DNA of 34,888 bases from Bacteroidia bacterium (GTDB lineage: Bacteria; Bacteroidota; Bacteroidia; NS11-12g; UBA9320), in the NCBI GenBank assembly GCA_017640445.1, contig JAEPQQ010000029.1, positions 5,725 through 40,612 of the forward strand. The letters run 5' to 3'. Below are positions 7,574-16,129 of this stretch, piece by piece. The notes under the pieces were generated by a model that was given only the letters and a program-made list of their open reading frames with translations, was not told the DNA's origin and searched no databases. Within the stretch, counting starts at the first letter, position 1. Each line of letters starts with the position of its first letter. The position numbers were made by a program, and so were the translations under genes.

Positions 7574-10500
7574 ATGCTACCTCTCAAAAAACTGTATGCT
7601 AAACCAACTTTACTCCTTGTTCTGTTAACTACCTTATCTTCATTGGCATTTGCTCAACCAGGTCTTGAACCAGGCATGACGGTTAAGGCAAATAAGAACA
7701 TCCGGTTTCTATGTGAAGGAGATACTGTGTTGGTTCTCAACAACTTTCAAGACACGGCAGGTATATACTCTCACTTCATTTTCAACTTCAATGCACAATC
7801 CAATTCACAATATCACAGCGTAACCGATACGGTTTACAACTGGGACTCTCGATATCACGTTTACCAGTTTCACGATTCGGTTTCGTTTCAAAACTGTAAT
7901 AAAGACTCAATTGTGATGGAAGTATCACTGACCGGATACGACACCACGGGTTTGGATTACAAAATCACAACCAACGTAACCATATTTCTAAAACCCCGGG
8001 CACGAATAAGTGTTCCGAATGGAGTATGCGTAGGAGATAAAGTGAGTCTACGAAATCAAAGTTGCCCATCTGTGGGAAGTGGCAGATCCTATCTGTGGGA
8101 CATCGATGGAAAGAAATACAACACCTTTGAACCCGATAGCGTGACGTTCTCCTCGGCTGGCACCTATGACGTAAAACTACGGTACTCCATGAACTCCCAT
8201 TGTGTTTATGCCGACTCCACCAAGGGAAGGATCACGATTATAGACAGACCGGTTCCAGACCTTGATATTGTTTCTAATGGAGCCATCACGTCAAGAGACA
8301 CGTTTTGTGTTGGTGACACTATTCTTTTCCTAGACAAGTCACAAAATTCTTCGAGCCATACTTTTAAGTTTACTCCCAGTAGTCTGGGCACCTATGCAAA
8401 TGGCAGTCGATCGAACAGCGATACGGTTTACTATCGTGTTTCTCGAACAGGGACGTTAACCTATTCCATTGAAGCGCGTAACTCAGGCTGTTCGGATGAG
8501 TCAGGAACCAAACAACTGCACTTTGTTAACAACCCTAACATTCAGCTAAAAACATTACCCAGTTGCCTCGATGATTCCGTCATCGATCTAAATGCCTATA
8601 TCGACTCAAGCAATGGTGTCCCTCCAAAAGTAACCTGGAGAATTTCGGGGAATGGCCTGGATACCATTATCACTGCTGTTGCACCTGGCACCATTCGCAG
8701 ACTTAAGTATGGTCGTTACAAGGTGCAAGTGGCTTCGGAAGGTGGGTGCAAATCGATTCTCGATTCATCGTCTTTCTTCGTTTCGCCAAAGGTGTCCATC
8801 CTTCCCGGAGATACATTTTGCTATGGACTGGACACATTGGTGAATGTGAACAAATATCTGACCAAAAAGCCGGGTGCTTTTAGACCTAAATGGTCAGGAA
8901 ATGTGACCAACGACAGTTTCTTTGATGTGAAAACTGCGTCCATAGGAAACCACCGACTTTACCTGTCTGATCAGTTGTCTACCTGTTATTCTGAGCAAAT
9001 TACTGTTCGAATAGTTGGTCCAACAACAACGCCTTTGAGTGACGTATCCCTTTGTGGTAAAACCAGCAGTTTTATTCCTCTTGATTCACTTATGTCAACC
9101 GACTACGAAGGAGACTACGTCCAGTCCGATACGTTTCAGATTCTTCCGGCTGGGTTGGGCGACCACAAGGTCTATTACACCACCCGTAACGACGGCTGTA
9201 CATTCAAAGACTCGTTTCTGATCAAGATTTCCGGAGGCGTTTCCAACAACATAGGATCCACCTCCCCTGGCTGTGTCGGTGTTCCTATTTCTTTCACCCA
9301 ACAAGGTAATGCAACCAGTGCCTGGTCCTTTGGAGATGGTCAAACTTCTTCATCTACAAACCCTCAACACAGTTACTCTTCGGCAGGAACCTATTACATC
9401 GAGTTAATCACTGAAAACATTTGCAACGATACGTTTCGCGATACCGTATTGGTCTTCGCCCCACCAAACTCATTCTTTCAAGTAGTATTAGATTCTTCAG
9501 AGTGCGACTCGGTTCACGTTTTGGCAACGTATTCCAATCTCGATTCAACCATGACATCTAAAATAGCGATGGGCACGTCTACCTATGACACGAGCCGGGT
9601 TCAGATGAAGTTTACACGAGACCTATACGCTTATGACCTTCATATAGTTGCTGAAACAACCAATCGTTGTGGCCGGTCAGATTCCGTGGTGATTGTTGAA
9701 ATTCCGGCTCTCCACCGAGCCCAAATCGGCATCATTGGGTTGAACCCCGGATGTTCTGGAGATACGTTGAAATTGGTAGACCAATCCGTTGGTTCATTTG
9801 ATTCAACCCGCACATATTATGGTGATCGAACATCCAGCAAAGACGTGGTTCTTAACAAGCCATTTTTTAACAATACCGACTCAGTCGTTACGTTTCAAGT
9901 AGTTCATCATGTATACTCAAATGTTTGCGGCCTATTGTCTGACACCGTTGATTATCAACTACTTCCCAACTATGTTCAGGCTGCCGCAGAACACGACAAA
10001 GATCTGGTTTGCCCCAATGAACCCGTTCAGTTCATCAACAATAGTACACAGGGAACAAGCTTCATTTTGTACTTCGATGATGGTGGGTCAGCCTCAGGCT
10101 CTCAACACCGACAAGTGTTATCACATGCATACTCCGCTTCTGGAGTATACCGTCCGTATATAATTGCGTGGAACCGATGTGGAAGAGACACCACCTGGCT
10201 CGATAGCATTGTGATAAAGGAGTTACCAAAGCTTCAACTCCTAAGCTCTGATGAACGTGTCTGTTTGGGCAGTTCATTTACCTTACGTTATGAGCCGGAC
10301 AGCCTGGTTAGCCCACGCTGGTTTGTTAATTCGGTGCAACGCGACTCTTTCAAGGTACCTTTCATCTTTGAGCCTGTAACGGCCGGCAACTATTGGGTAC
10401 GGGTTGAAGCCATTGCTCAGAGCTGTTTGTTAAAAGACTCTCTCGAACTTGTGGTGGAAGACGTAGAACCGGTAGATTTTAGTATTCAAAACCCAATTGT

Positions 10501-11281
10501 CTGCGATACAGTTTTTGTGCAGTTGGATATTTCCGACCCGGAAGCACAATACGACATTGACTGGGGAGATGGTACACCGTTGACGAAATCGCTAAAGCAT
10601 TTTTATGCGAACACCGGCCAATTCACCATTACTTGTAGGGTTATCAGTGGTCATTGTAGTCACTTGTTTGAGCAAGTGGTAGAGCGAATATCAAGACCCA
10701 GGTTTGAGACCATATTTGATTCGTGTTTGACCCAAGGTAACCCATTTTACTTGCGTATTGTCAATCTGCCGGACTCCATCGCTTTTGACATCAACTATTG
10801 GGCAGACGGTGAAGAATTATCATCATTTCAGAATCAAAGAGAGATCTCCCACCTCTTTGAACCGAAATGTAAGGGTAACACCTTTTCGGTTGATGTTGGA
10901 CGGTTGGGTTGTGTCTCCAGTTTTAGTCTTGACCATAAACAAATCAGTTGGTGCTTATCTGATAGTGCAAGTCAAACGCTATTTGTTATGCCAAATGCAT
11001 TCAGTCCAAATAGTGATGATATAAACGACACCTTTGGACCTATTTGGATATATGACGTTAACTCATTGGATTTCAGGGACAGTTTTGAGTTTGTGATATA
11101 TGACCGTTGGGGAGGTATGATCTTTCATACAGACAACCCTAAAACACTTTGGAATGGTTATGTAGAAAACCAGGTTTCTGAAAATGATGTAAGTGAGTAC
11201 TACCTTTATACAATTAGAAGCAACACCAACTGCCTAGTAAATACCCCAAGGCGATCGGGAATGTTCTTTATGACCAAGTAG
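7574..11281 (+). CDS. very large PKD-rich secreted protein with type B (gliding-motility-associated) T9SS domain
   Basis: 1235 residues. Signal peptide (about 1-28, SLAFAQ). The body is a chain of Ig-like/PKD modules with many Cys; clear PKD signatures are SAWSFGDGQTSSST ... HSYSSAGTYYIEL, IDWGDGTPLTKS ... HFYANTGQFTI, and SYLWDIDGK. The last about 100 residues form the CHU_C / type B sorting domain: MPNAFSPNSDDINDTFGP, FVIYDRWGGMIFHT, LWNGYV, ending SGMFFMTK. Such proteins are exported by the T9SS and act as surface adhesins or filaments; SprB of Flavobacterium johnsoniae is the model. Its likely partner, a PorP/SprF protein, is encoded immediately next door but on the opposite strand. The stop codon directly abuts the partner's stop codon. 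Confidence 0.93.
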   Translation: MLPLKKLYAKPTLLLVLLTTLSSLAFAQPGLEPGMTVKANKNIRFLCEGDTVLVLNNFQDTAGIYSHFIFNFNAQSNSQYHSVTDTVYNWDSRYHVYQFHDSVSFQNCNKDSIVMEVSLTGYDTTGLDYKITTNVTIFLKPRARISVPNGVCVGDKVSLRNQSCPSVGSGRSYLWDIDGKKYNTFEPDSVTFSSAGTYDVKLRYSMNSHCVYADSTKGRITIIDRPVPDLDIVSNGAITSRDTFCVGDTILFLDKSQNSSSHTFKFTPSSLGTYANGSRSNSDTVYYRVSRTGTLTYSIEARNSGCSDESGTKQLHFVNNPNIQLKTLPSCLDDSVIDLNAYIDSSNGVPPKVTWRISGNGLDTIITAVAPGTIRRLKYGRYKVQVASEGGCKSILDSSSFFVSPKVSILPGDTFCYGLDTLVNVNKYLTKKPGAFRPKWSGNVTNDSFFDVKTASIGNHRLYLSDQLSTCYSEQITVRIVGPTTTPLSDVSLCGKTSSFIPLDSLMSTDYEGDYVQSDTFQILPAGLGDHKVYYTTRNDGCTFKDSFLIKISGGVSNNIGSTSPGCVGVPISFTQQGNATSAWSFGDGQTSSSTNPQHSYSSAGTYYIELITENICNDTFRDTVLVFAPPNSFFQVVLDSSECDSVHVLATYSNLDSTMTSKIAMGTSTYDTSRVQMKFTRDLYAYDLHIVAETTNRCGRSDSVVIVEIPALHRAQIGIIGLNPGCSGDTLKLVDQSVGSFDSTRTYYGDRTSSKDVVLNKPFFNNTDSVVTFQVVHHVYSNVCGLLSDTVDYQLLPNYVQAAAEHDKDLVCPNEPVQFINNSTQGTSFILYFDDGGSASGSQHRQVLSHAYSASGVYRPYIIAWNRCGRDTTWLDSIVIKELPKLQLLSSDERVCLGSSFTLRYEPDSLVSPRWFVNSVQRDSFKVPFIFEPVTAGNYWVRVEAIAQSCLLKDSLELVVEDVEPVDFSIQNPIVCDTVFVQLDISDPEAQYDIDWGDGTPLTKSLKHFYANTGQFTITCRVISGHCSHLFEQVVERISRPRFETIFDSCLTQGNPFYLRIVNLPDSIAFDINYWADGEELSSFQNQREISHLFEPKCKGNTFSVDVGRLGCVSSFSLDHKQISWCLSDSASQTLFVMPNAFSPNSDDINDTFGPIWIYDVNSLDFRDSFEFVIYDRWGGMIFHTDNPKTLWNGYVENQVSENDVSEYYLYTIRSNTNCLVNTPRRSGMFFMTK

Positions 11282-12313
11282 TTACTGAGGAGCAGGACAA
11301 ATTCTTTTCTTTGTTTTTTGGGCAACCGTCCCGTAACACCAATACTTCGCTAGGCTAATCTCATGGGAGTATCGAGCCAGGGTCTTTTTCCCATCAAGTA
11401 CAATGTCGTAGCTATAACCAAATTTGAATTTTGAGGCCTTAATTGCTGCCGTTAATATCAGTGCGTCGGTATTCCTATTTAATCCAACCGTTTGTCGTAC
11501 CCAAGCCCCAAAAATTAATTGGTTTTGATTAACATCCCGTACTCTTGTAGTTCCTAAAACCCACTTAAAATTGCAACCCACGTTCAGTTGGGAGTATTCC
11601 CCCTGGACCATTAAAAGTGCTTGTGGTGCAAACCGATTGGTTGCATAACTCGTGCTTCTTTCTTTTGGTAAATCAACCCCCATATGAAGGGTATACCGCG
11701 TTGGAATTTTTTCTTGTCTAACAGGCAATAAACGTAAATCGGGTTTTAACAGGTTGTGCACAGCAAAGCCTGCATAAAAGATATCTGTATAGATCAGGAA
11801 ACCCGTTCCAAGGTTACATTTTAGTTGACCGTTTACTACACCGGGTTCGCCAGTAGTGACGTTCTGGTTTCCAAACGGGTCAAATTGGTCCGCAAAAACC
11901 AAATCTCTCTTGTCCAGTGTATTCTGAATTCCTTGCAGGTCAATGCCTAATCGCATAGAGACTATTTCCGTCTCAAGCGGAAACGAACCAATCAAACTAA
12001 ATGTTGTAGTTGATAAGGTGCCCTTACCGCCACGATCGTGGAGAGCCATAAGACCGAATCCAATCCTTTGTCGAAAGAATTGTCCATCCGAAGAAGCTGC
12101 AATGGTGTGCAGGCCTTGTTCCATATTGGTCCATTGATTTCGATAGTTGGATATCGCCCTAATTGAACTTCCCTTTTCACATTCGGCAGTGCCAGCCATC
12201 GCAGGATTGGTGAACAGCGGTGCCGCATAGAATTGTGAAAAGTGAGGGTCCTGAGCATATACAACCAGATTAAATAAGGACACAGCAATAAGGATGGCTT
12301 TTTTCCGTATCAT
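11282..12313 (-). CDS. PorP/SprF-family type IX secretion outer-membrane protein
   Basis: 343 residues with a signal peptide (about 1-20, VVYAQ). The mature N-terminus QDPHFSQFYAAPLFTNPAMAGT is the hallmark of the PorP/SprF family. The rest alternates like an outer-membrane beta-barrel (GFGLMALHDRGGKGTLS, LGTGFLIYTDIFYAGFAVHNLLKPD). SprF-like proteins are known to assist secretion or surface attachment of a cognate type B cargo, normally the gene just upstream on the same strand. Here the partner is convergent with zero spacing between stop codons, so the two must use separate promoters. The final extension with two Cys after LAKYWCYG is not one I recognise. Confidence 0.93.
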   Translation of the reverse strand: MIRKKAILIAVSLFNLVVYAQDPHFSQFYAAPLFTNPAMAGTAECEKGSSIRAISNYRNQWTNMEQGLHTIAASSDGQFFRQRIGFGLMALHDRGGKGTLSTTTFSLIGSFPLETEIVSMRLGIDLQGIQNTLDKRDLVFADQFDPFGNQNVTTGEPGVVNGQLKCNLGTGFLIYTDIFYAGFAVHNLLKPDLRLLPVRQEKIPTRYTLHMGVDLPKERSTSYATNRFAPQALLMVQGEYSQLNVGCNFKWVLGTTRVRDVNQNQLIFGAWVRQTVGLNRNTDALILTAAIKASKFKFGYSYDIVLDGKKTLARYSHEISLAKYWCYGTVAQKTKKRICPAPQ

Positions 12314-12467
12314 GGTTCAATGTATCGACGCCTAACAACGCCCCGTGGCATACCAAAATTCTTCTACAGCCAAGTTAGACCCCTTACAAAGGAAAACCTC
12401 GATTTGAGTCAAAATTCATGAGTTTTTGTTAGTCACTGAGGTGACGTAGACCCAGAAAGGTATGGCA

Positions 12468-12498
12468 TTTGACAAAAGCTTGGTTTTAACTAGCTTCG
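12468..12498 (+). promoter_or_regulatory. candidate Bacteroidota promoter for the class I methyltransferase
   Basis: TTTG (12468-12471), 19 nt, then TAGCTTCG (12491-12498), seven of eight positions of TAnnTTTG. The start codon is 38 nt downstream. A small dyad, TCGCTT / AAGCGA (12496-12515), sits in the leader. Confidence 0.4.
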
Positions 12499-12535
12499 CT
12501 TATCCCGCAAAGCGAGGTGCACTAAGACCCGAAAA

Positions 12536-13378
12536 ATGGATATATCAGACATAATCGTAAACACTCAACAACCTGAACTCTACGAAGCAGGCACCGCGTT
12601 TATGTGGACCGATGAGCATATTTCAAAGCAATTGCTAAAAGTACATCTCAACCCTGAGGTTGATCTTGCCAGCAGGAAACAAACCAACATTGAAAAAACG
12701 GTTGAGTGGATACTAAACAATCAAAAAGACAACGACCAACTGTCTATCTTAGACCTGGGTTGCGGTCCCGGTTTGTATACCGAAATTTTTGCACAAAAAG
12801 GACATCGGGTAACCGGGGTTGACATATCAAATAACTCCATAGAATACGCCAAAAAATCAGCCACCCAAAAAGACTTAGACATCCACTACATCAATTCCAG
12901 TTATCTCAACCTAAACCTGGAAGCAAACACGTACGATCTCATCATTCTCATTTATACCGACCTCGGTGTATTGACTCCACCGGATCGTAACGAGGTTTTG
13001 AAAACCGTTTACCGTGCATTAAAGCCCGGAGGCATGTTCCTATTTGATGTGCTCAAAGACCAACGAATTGAAGAAAAAGTATCTCCACGGACCTGGGACG
13101 CGAATGACGGAGGTTTTTGGAGAGCGTCGCCCTATCTGGTGCTTTCCGAATCATTCCTCTATGAAAAAGAAAGAGTCATCCTATTCCAGCACACGGTGGT
13201 GGATGATAATGACAAATTGGAAACCTACCGTTTCTGGACTCATTTCTTCTCGGAGGAAGCTGTAGTTGAAATGCTCAGCGGGCACAACTTCAGGAATATC
13301 CAATTCCGTGAAGATATTCTACCCGAAGGCGATATGTGGAACGGCGATAATGTGCTTTTTGTTTCTACCTCCAAATAA
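12536..13378 (+). CDS. class I SAM-dependent methyltransferase
   Basis: 280 residues, no signal peptide, cytoplasmic. Motif I is ILDLGCGPGLY (about 71-81), the acidic end of strand 2 is VTGVDIS (about 92), and the post-motif region has YDLIILIYTDLGVL and LKPGGMFLFDV. This is a standard Methyltransf_11/25-type fold. The N-terminal MWTDEHISKQLLKVHLNP segment resembles a group of uncharacterised bacterial methyltransferases. The substrate cannot be inferred. It appears monocistronic: the flanking gap to the sigma factor is 228 bp and contains a strong inverted repeat, and a promoter candidate lies just upstream. Confidence 0.88.
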   Translation: MDISDIIVNTQQPELYEAGTAFMWTDEHISKQLLKVHLNPEVDLASRKQTNIEKTVEWILNNQKDNDQLSILDLGCGPGLYTEIFAQKGHRVTGVDISNNSIEYAKKSATQKDLDIHYINSSYLNLNLEANTYDLIILIYTDLGVLTPPDRNEVLKTVYRALKPGGMFLFDVLKDQRIEEKVSPRTWDANDGGFWRASPYLVLSESFLYEKERVILFQHTVVDDNDKLETYRFWTHFFSEEAVVEMLSGHNFRNIQFREDILPEGDMWNGDNVLFVSTSK

Positions 13379-13487
13379 GGATTCGTATAAGAACACTCTC
13401 ACTCCTTTCCTTATTTCACCCATCACGGTTCACCCCATACATGCGTTTGTGTTCCATCTGTGGTCTGTACAAACCACCTTACACGAC

Positions 13488-13512
13488 TAATTCGCTGAAA
13501 GTCAGCGAATTA
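13488..13512. repeat. perfect 11-bp inverted repeat upstream of the sigma factor operon
   Basis: TAATTCGCTGA - AAG - TCAGCGAATTA, a perfect 11-bp stem with a 3-nt loop. It could be a terminator for the methyltransferase gene, but no clear T run follows on the plus strand and it lies 110 bp past the stop; an operator for the sigma factor operon is the alternative. Confidence 0.55.
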
Positions 13513-13538
13513 ATTGCATTTCTTCAAAAAACTGAAAA

Positions 13539-13561
13539 TTTCTTGATTACCTTTCTTGATT
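13539..13561 (+). promoter_or_regulatory. tandem TTTCTTGATT repeat ahead of the sigma factor gene
   Basis: The 10-mer TTTCTTGATT occurs at 13539-13548 and again at 13552-13561 (13-bp period), 45-68 bp before the start codon. It could be an ECF sigma promoter element or an autoregulatory site. The segment TACCTTTC between the copies also fits seven of eight positions of the housekeeping -7 box. Confidence 0.3.
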
Positions 13562-13606
13562 CACGCAACCTATAAATGAACAACATCAAGAAAAACCCTT
13601 CATAAA

Positions 13607-14155
13607 ATGACGGACGCAGAGTTAATAGGATTATTGGTAAGCGGTGAAAGTGCGGAACGAAACCGTGGATTTGCCTACCTGGTGCAGCGGGATTATGCGT
13701 CGGTAATGAAGTACGTGAAGAATAACTCGGGAGACGAGGCAGATGCCAAAGACATTTTTCAAGAAGGCTTGTTGGCACTTCTTAAAAACCTAAAGGGTGA
13801 AAAGTTTAACAGCACATCAAGCCTCAGAAGTTACCTCTTCTCGATATGTAAAAACCAGTGGTTACAACAATTGCGAAAAATGAAAAAAACAGAAGAACTA
13901 AACGAGCAGGTGCAGCAGAATAACGAACTAGAAGAGAAGCTTGAGCAAGAAGAAAAGTTTGCTCTCATAAAGCAACAGTTTCGCAATCTTGGAAAAGAGT
14001 GTCAAAGTATACTTATACAGTTCTACTACGACAAAATGACCATGCAACAACTACAGGAGTTTTATGAACTCAGTAGCATCCAGGCAGCAAAAAACAAGAA
14101 GCACAGATGCCTTAAAAAACTAGCCGACATGACCTTAATACCAGAAAAACCATGA
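13607..14155 (+). CDS. ECF-type RNA polymerase sigma factor
   Basis: 182 residues, cytoplasmic. Region 2 spans about 23-65 (FAYLVQRDYASVMKYV, then GDEADAKDIFQEGLLALLKNLK, the classic -10-binding and core-binding signature). Region 4 spans about 125-175 (LGKECQSILIQFYYDKMTMQQL, helix-turn-helix, KNKKHRCLKKL). An acidic/Gln-rich linker joins them. The stop overlaps the start of the next gene by 4 bp (ATGA), so expression is coupled to the membrane protein downstream, the likely anti-sigma. In Bacteroides, ECF21-group sigma factors pair with dual membrane-spanning anti-sigma proteins; the arrangement here matches, though group membership was not tested. Confidence 0.92.
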   Translation: MTDAELIGLLVSGESAERNRGFAYLVQRDYASVMKYVKNNSGDEADAKDIFQEGLLALLKNLKGEKFNSTSSLRSYLFSICKNQWLQQLRKMKKTEELNEQVQQNNELEEKLEQEEKFALIKQQFRNLGKECQSILIQFYYDKMTMQQLQEFYELSSIQAAKNKKHRCLKKLADMTLIPEKP

Positions 14156-15381
14156 GCGAAAAAGATTTAGACATAATAAAAAAAGTAATTGAAGAGGAAG
14201 GCATGCGTCGAGATATCGGCCTGCTGATAGACGAGTCGTTGCACTCGGGTGCCTCAACATCCTGGTTCAGTACTCATAAGTGGAAACTCTTTGTATCAGG
14301 AATCATTGTGGCCGGCATAGCAGTACTCTTATACCTTTCTCTACCAAAGGCTAACCAATCACAACAGAGTCAAGTTTCAGAGGAAAGAGGTTCGGGCTTC
14401 CGTGAAAACCAATCGGAAATCAAAAGCGAGCAGGAAGCCGAACAAAACACGTCGGAAACATATGCTTACGACAAGGCTGTTTCAGACCGGACAAATACAC
14501 AACCAAACGAAGCTGCCATGAATTCAAAAAGTGATTTAGGGAACCAGAAAGAAACGCCTAACTCGACTACTAACCAGCAACCACCTGTGAAAAGGGCAAA
14601 TAACAAGCCTAACCAAGTGACTTCTACCAACAACGACGGTGAAGGTGAGGAAACTGATACAAAAGAACAAGAAACATCCGAAGACTCTCCATCACAGGCT
14701 AGCACAGACACAAGTGATAACTCCGACCAAAACCAGCTGGTCGATACAACAGAAACCGAGTCAGACTCAACGAATGGTCCTACCACTCAGCAAAGTGACA
14801 CATTAGCACACAACACAACTCCTGGTGATACGTCGGTCTCCAAAGCCGACTCAACTGGTAACAGTGCTAATGGACAAACGCGGCCCAATACCATTCAAAA
14901 ACGTTGGCGTGTCTCAGCAGCCCCCGGTTACGCATTTGTGAGCACCGGCGATGTTCGAAATCTGGAGTTTGCAGGAGGAATAGATTTCAAAGTAAACCCT
15001 CATATAACCACTGGTTTACAGGCAAGTTACGGTATCAGTTATCAGGCGGTTGAATTGGTAAAGGCAAGCTTTTTTCAAACAAACCTGATGGGCTTTTATT
15101 CTCCTTTTCAAAACACAAAAAGGCATGATGTCCGTGCAGGAGCAGGTGCCAGTCTATATCAGATTGACCACCGATACAGAGGTTCGTCACAAATCATTGG
15201 CGGAGTTCCGGTTTTCGAGTATGTCGACGAACGGAGAAAAGCAATTGGTTATAGAATCCAGTTTGACTATTGCTATTACATCACTCCCCGACTCTGCGTA
15301 GGCGCTGCATTCTATACCAATCAGTATACCAATGAAGATGCCATCTCTGGAGTCCAAACACAAATAGGTATAACATTTTAA
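14152..15381 (+). CDS. Dma-like dual membrane-spanning putative anti-sigma factor (inner-membrane helix + disordered linker + outer-membrane barrel)
   Basis: 409 residues in three parts. Residues 1-45 are a charged, helical cytoplasmic segment, which would bind the sigma factor. Residues about 46-64 (LFVSGIIVAGIAVLLYLSL) are one membrane helix. Residues about 66-250 are a low-complexity linker rich in Ser, Thr, Gln, Asn, Asp and Glu, fit to cross the periplasm. Residues about 251-409 alternate as an eight-strand-type outer-membrane barrel (RWRVSAAPGYAFVSTG ... GITF) and end in Phe, as barrel signals do. This is the architecture of the dual membrane-spanning anti-sigma factors of Bacteroides thetaiotaomicron, which control outer-membrane vesiculation. 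There is no zinc-binding anti-sigma motif and no FecR domain. Role inferred from architecture and 4-bp coupling to the sigma gene. Confidence 0.82.
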   Translation: MSEKDLDIIKKVIEEEGMRRDIGLLIDESLHSGASTSWFSTHKWKLFVSGIIVAGIAVLLYLSLPKANQSQQSQVSEERGSGFRENQSEIKSEQEAEQNTSETYAYDKAVSDRTNTQPNEAAMNSKSDLGNQKETPNSTTNQQPPVKRANNKPNQVTSTNNDGEGEETDTKEQETSEDSPSQASTDTSDNSDQNQLVDTTETESDSTNGPTTQQSDTLAHNTTPGDTSVSKADSTGNSANGQTRPNTIQKRWRVSAAPGYAFVSTGDVRNLEFAGGIDFKVNPHITTGLQASYGISYQAVELVKASFFQTNLMGFYSPFQNTKRHDVRAGAGASLYQIDHRYRGSSQIIGGVPVFEYVDERRKAIGYRIQFDYCYYITPRLCVGAAFYTNQYTNEDAISGVQTQIGITF

Positions 15382-15421
15382 ACAACCCAAAGTATATCAA
15401 AACACAATTAACACGAGTATT

Positions 15422-15964
15422 ATGAAAAATGTATTTAAACTAAAAGCCGTATTAGCCCTTCTACTCTTTTCCGGAATGTTAACTTCTTGTAGTAAAGAAG
15501 AGTTAGACCCTGTTCTTGACATCCGATTTACCATGGAGCAAACAGATCAATTTGAGTATGCTGAGATTGCCTTCAGACAATTGTTCCTCTATGAAGGAAG
15601 TAACGGCGAGGCAACATCTAAGAGTAACCTCCAAAACCAAAAGGACCAGGTGATGAATGGTTTTTTACTGAACAACAAGTCGTCGCATACCCTTACTGTT
15701 ACTTCTCACTTTACCCAGCAAGTTGTAGCGCTTGAAGCCGACATGGACTTTTACCTGCACGTAACCAACGACGGTGGTTTGGTGACCAAGGTATACGAAA
15801 GTCTTGGCGATCGGAAGATATTTTTGGAGCAACCGGTAACATTAGAACCTAACCAAACCTACCAAATTGATTTTACCATGGATCTCGAAGACGCTCTGGT
15901 TCTTAAAGATGACCAACTCGCCATTGACTGGAGTCAGGTAACGGCTTCGCTTACCAAGAAATAA
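15422..15964 (+). CDS. lipoprotein of the sigma/anti-sigma operon
   Basis: 180 residues. Lipoprotein signal: ALLLFSGMLTSC with lipobox LTSC (Cys about 23). The mature part looks like an all-beta Ig-like domain (DIRFTMEQTDQFEYAEIAF ... TYQIDFTMDLEDALV); no family is recognised with confidence, with a loose resemblance to Bacteroidota DUF4382-like lipoproteins. It starts 40 bp after the barrel protein and is followed by a terminator, so it is the last gene of a three-gene operon. It may be a partner or target of the envelope sensor; that is inference. Confidence 0.82.
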   Translation: MKNVFKLKAVLALLLFSGMLTSCSKEELDPVLDIRFTMEQTDQFEYAEIAFRQLFLYEGSNGEATSKSNLQNQKDQVMNGFLLNNKSSHTLTVTSHFTQQVVALEADMDFYLHVTNDGGLVTKVYESLGDRKIFLEQPVTLEPNQTYQIDFTMDLEDALVLKDDQLAIDWSQVTASLTKK

Positions 15965-15987
15965 GTCAACCCAAAGGCAACTATTAT

Positions 15988-16022
15988 AAAAGCCCGAGGC
16001 ACAGGCCTGCGGGCTTCTTGTT
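15988..16022 (+). terminator. rho-independent terminator of the sigma operon
   Basis: Stem AAGCCCG (15990-15996) pairs with CGGGCTT (16010-16016), with further AGG/CCT pairing inside, followed by a T-rich tail (CTTGTTTTG). It lies 25 bp after the lipoprotein stop. Confidence 0.75.
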
Positions 16023-16050
16023 TTGATACGTTTGCCAGATGTCTAGTTCA

Positions 16051-16113
16051 CTGATAAAAACGGCCACGTGAAGTATCCGCCGGTTTACTAACCGTGGGTT
16101 CACGTGACCGTTT
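16051..16113 (-). terminator. nested inverted repeat, probable terminator of the beta-helix gene
   Basis: Outer arms 16058-16072 (AAACGGCCACGTGAA) and 16099-16113 (TTCACGTGACCGTTT) pair at 14 of 15 positions. Between them CGGTT-TACT-AACCG (16081-16094) forms a second hairpin. Read on the minus strand the outer stem ends in five T, so it can terminate the gene that stops at 16130. The cruciform-like nesting is larger than a usual terminator. Confidence 0.6.
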
Positions 16114-16129
16114 ACAAACTCAAACCAAA

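Noticed and set aside
13373..13416. AAATAAGGA / TCCTTATTT inverted repeat as terminator of the methyltransferase
   Set aside because: The left arm overlaps the stop codon, the loop is 26 nt, and the stem is AT-rich; weak as a terminator.
14466..14786. Open frame of 106 codons on the minus strand, rich in Ser and Val
   Set aside because: It is the antisense image of the Ser/Thr/Gln-rich linker of the anti-sigma protein; low-complexity composition explains the lack of stops.
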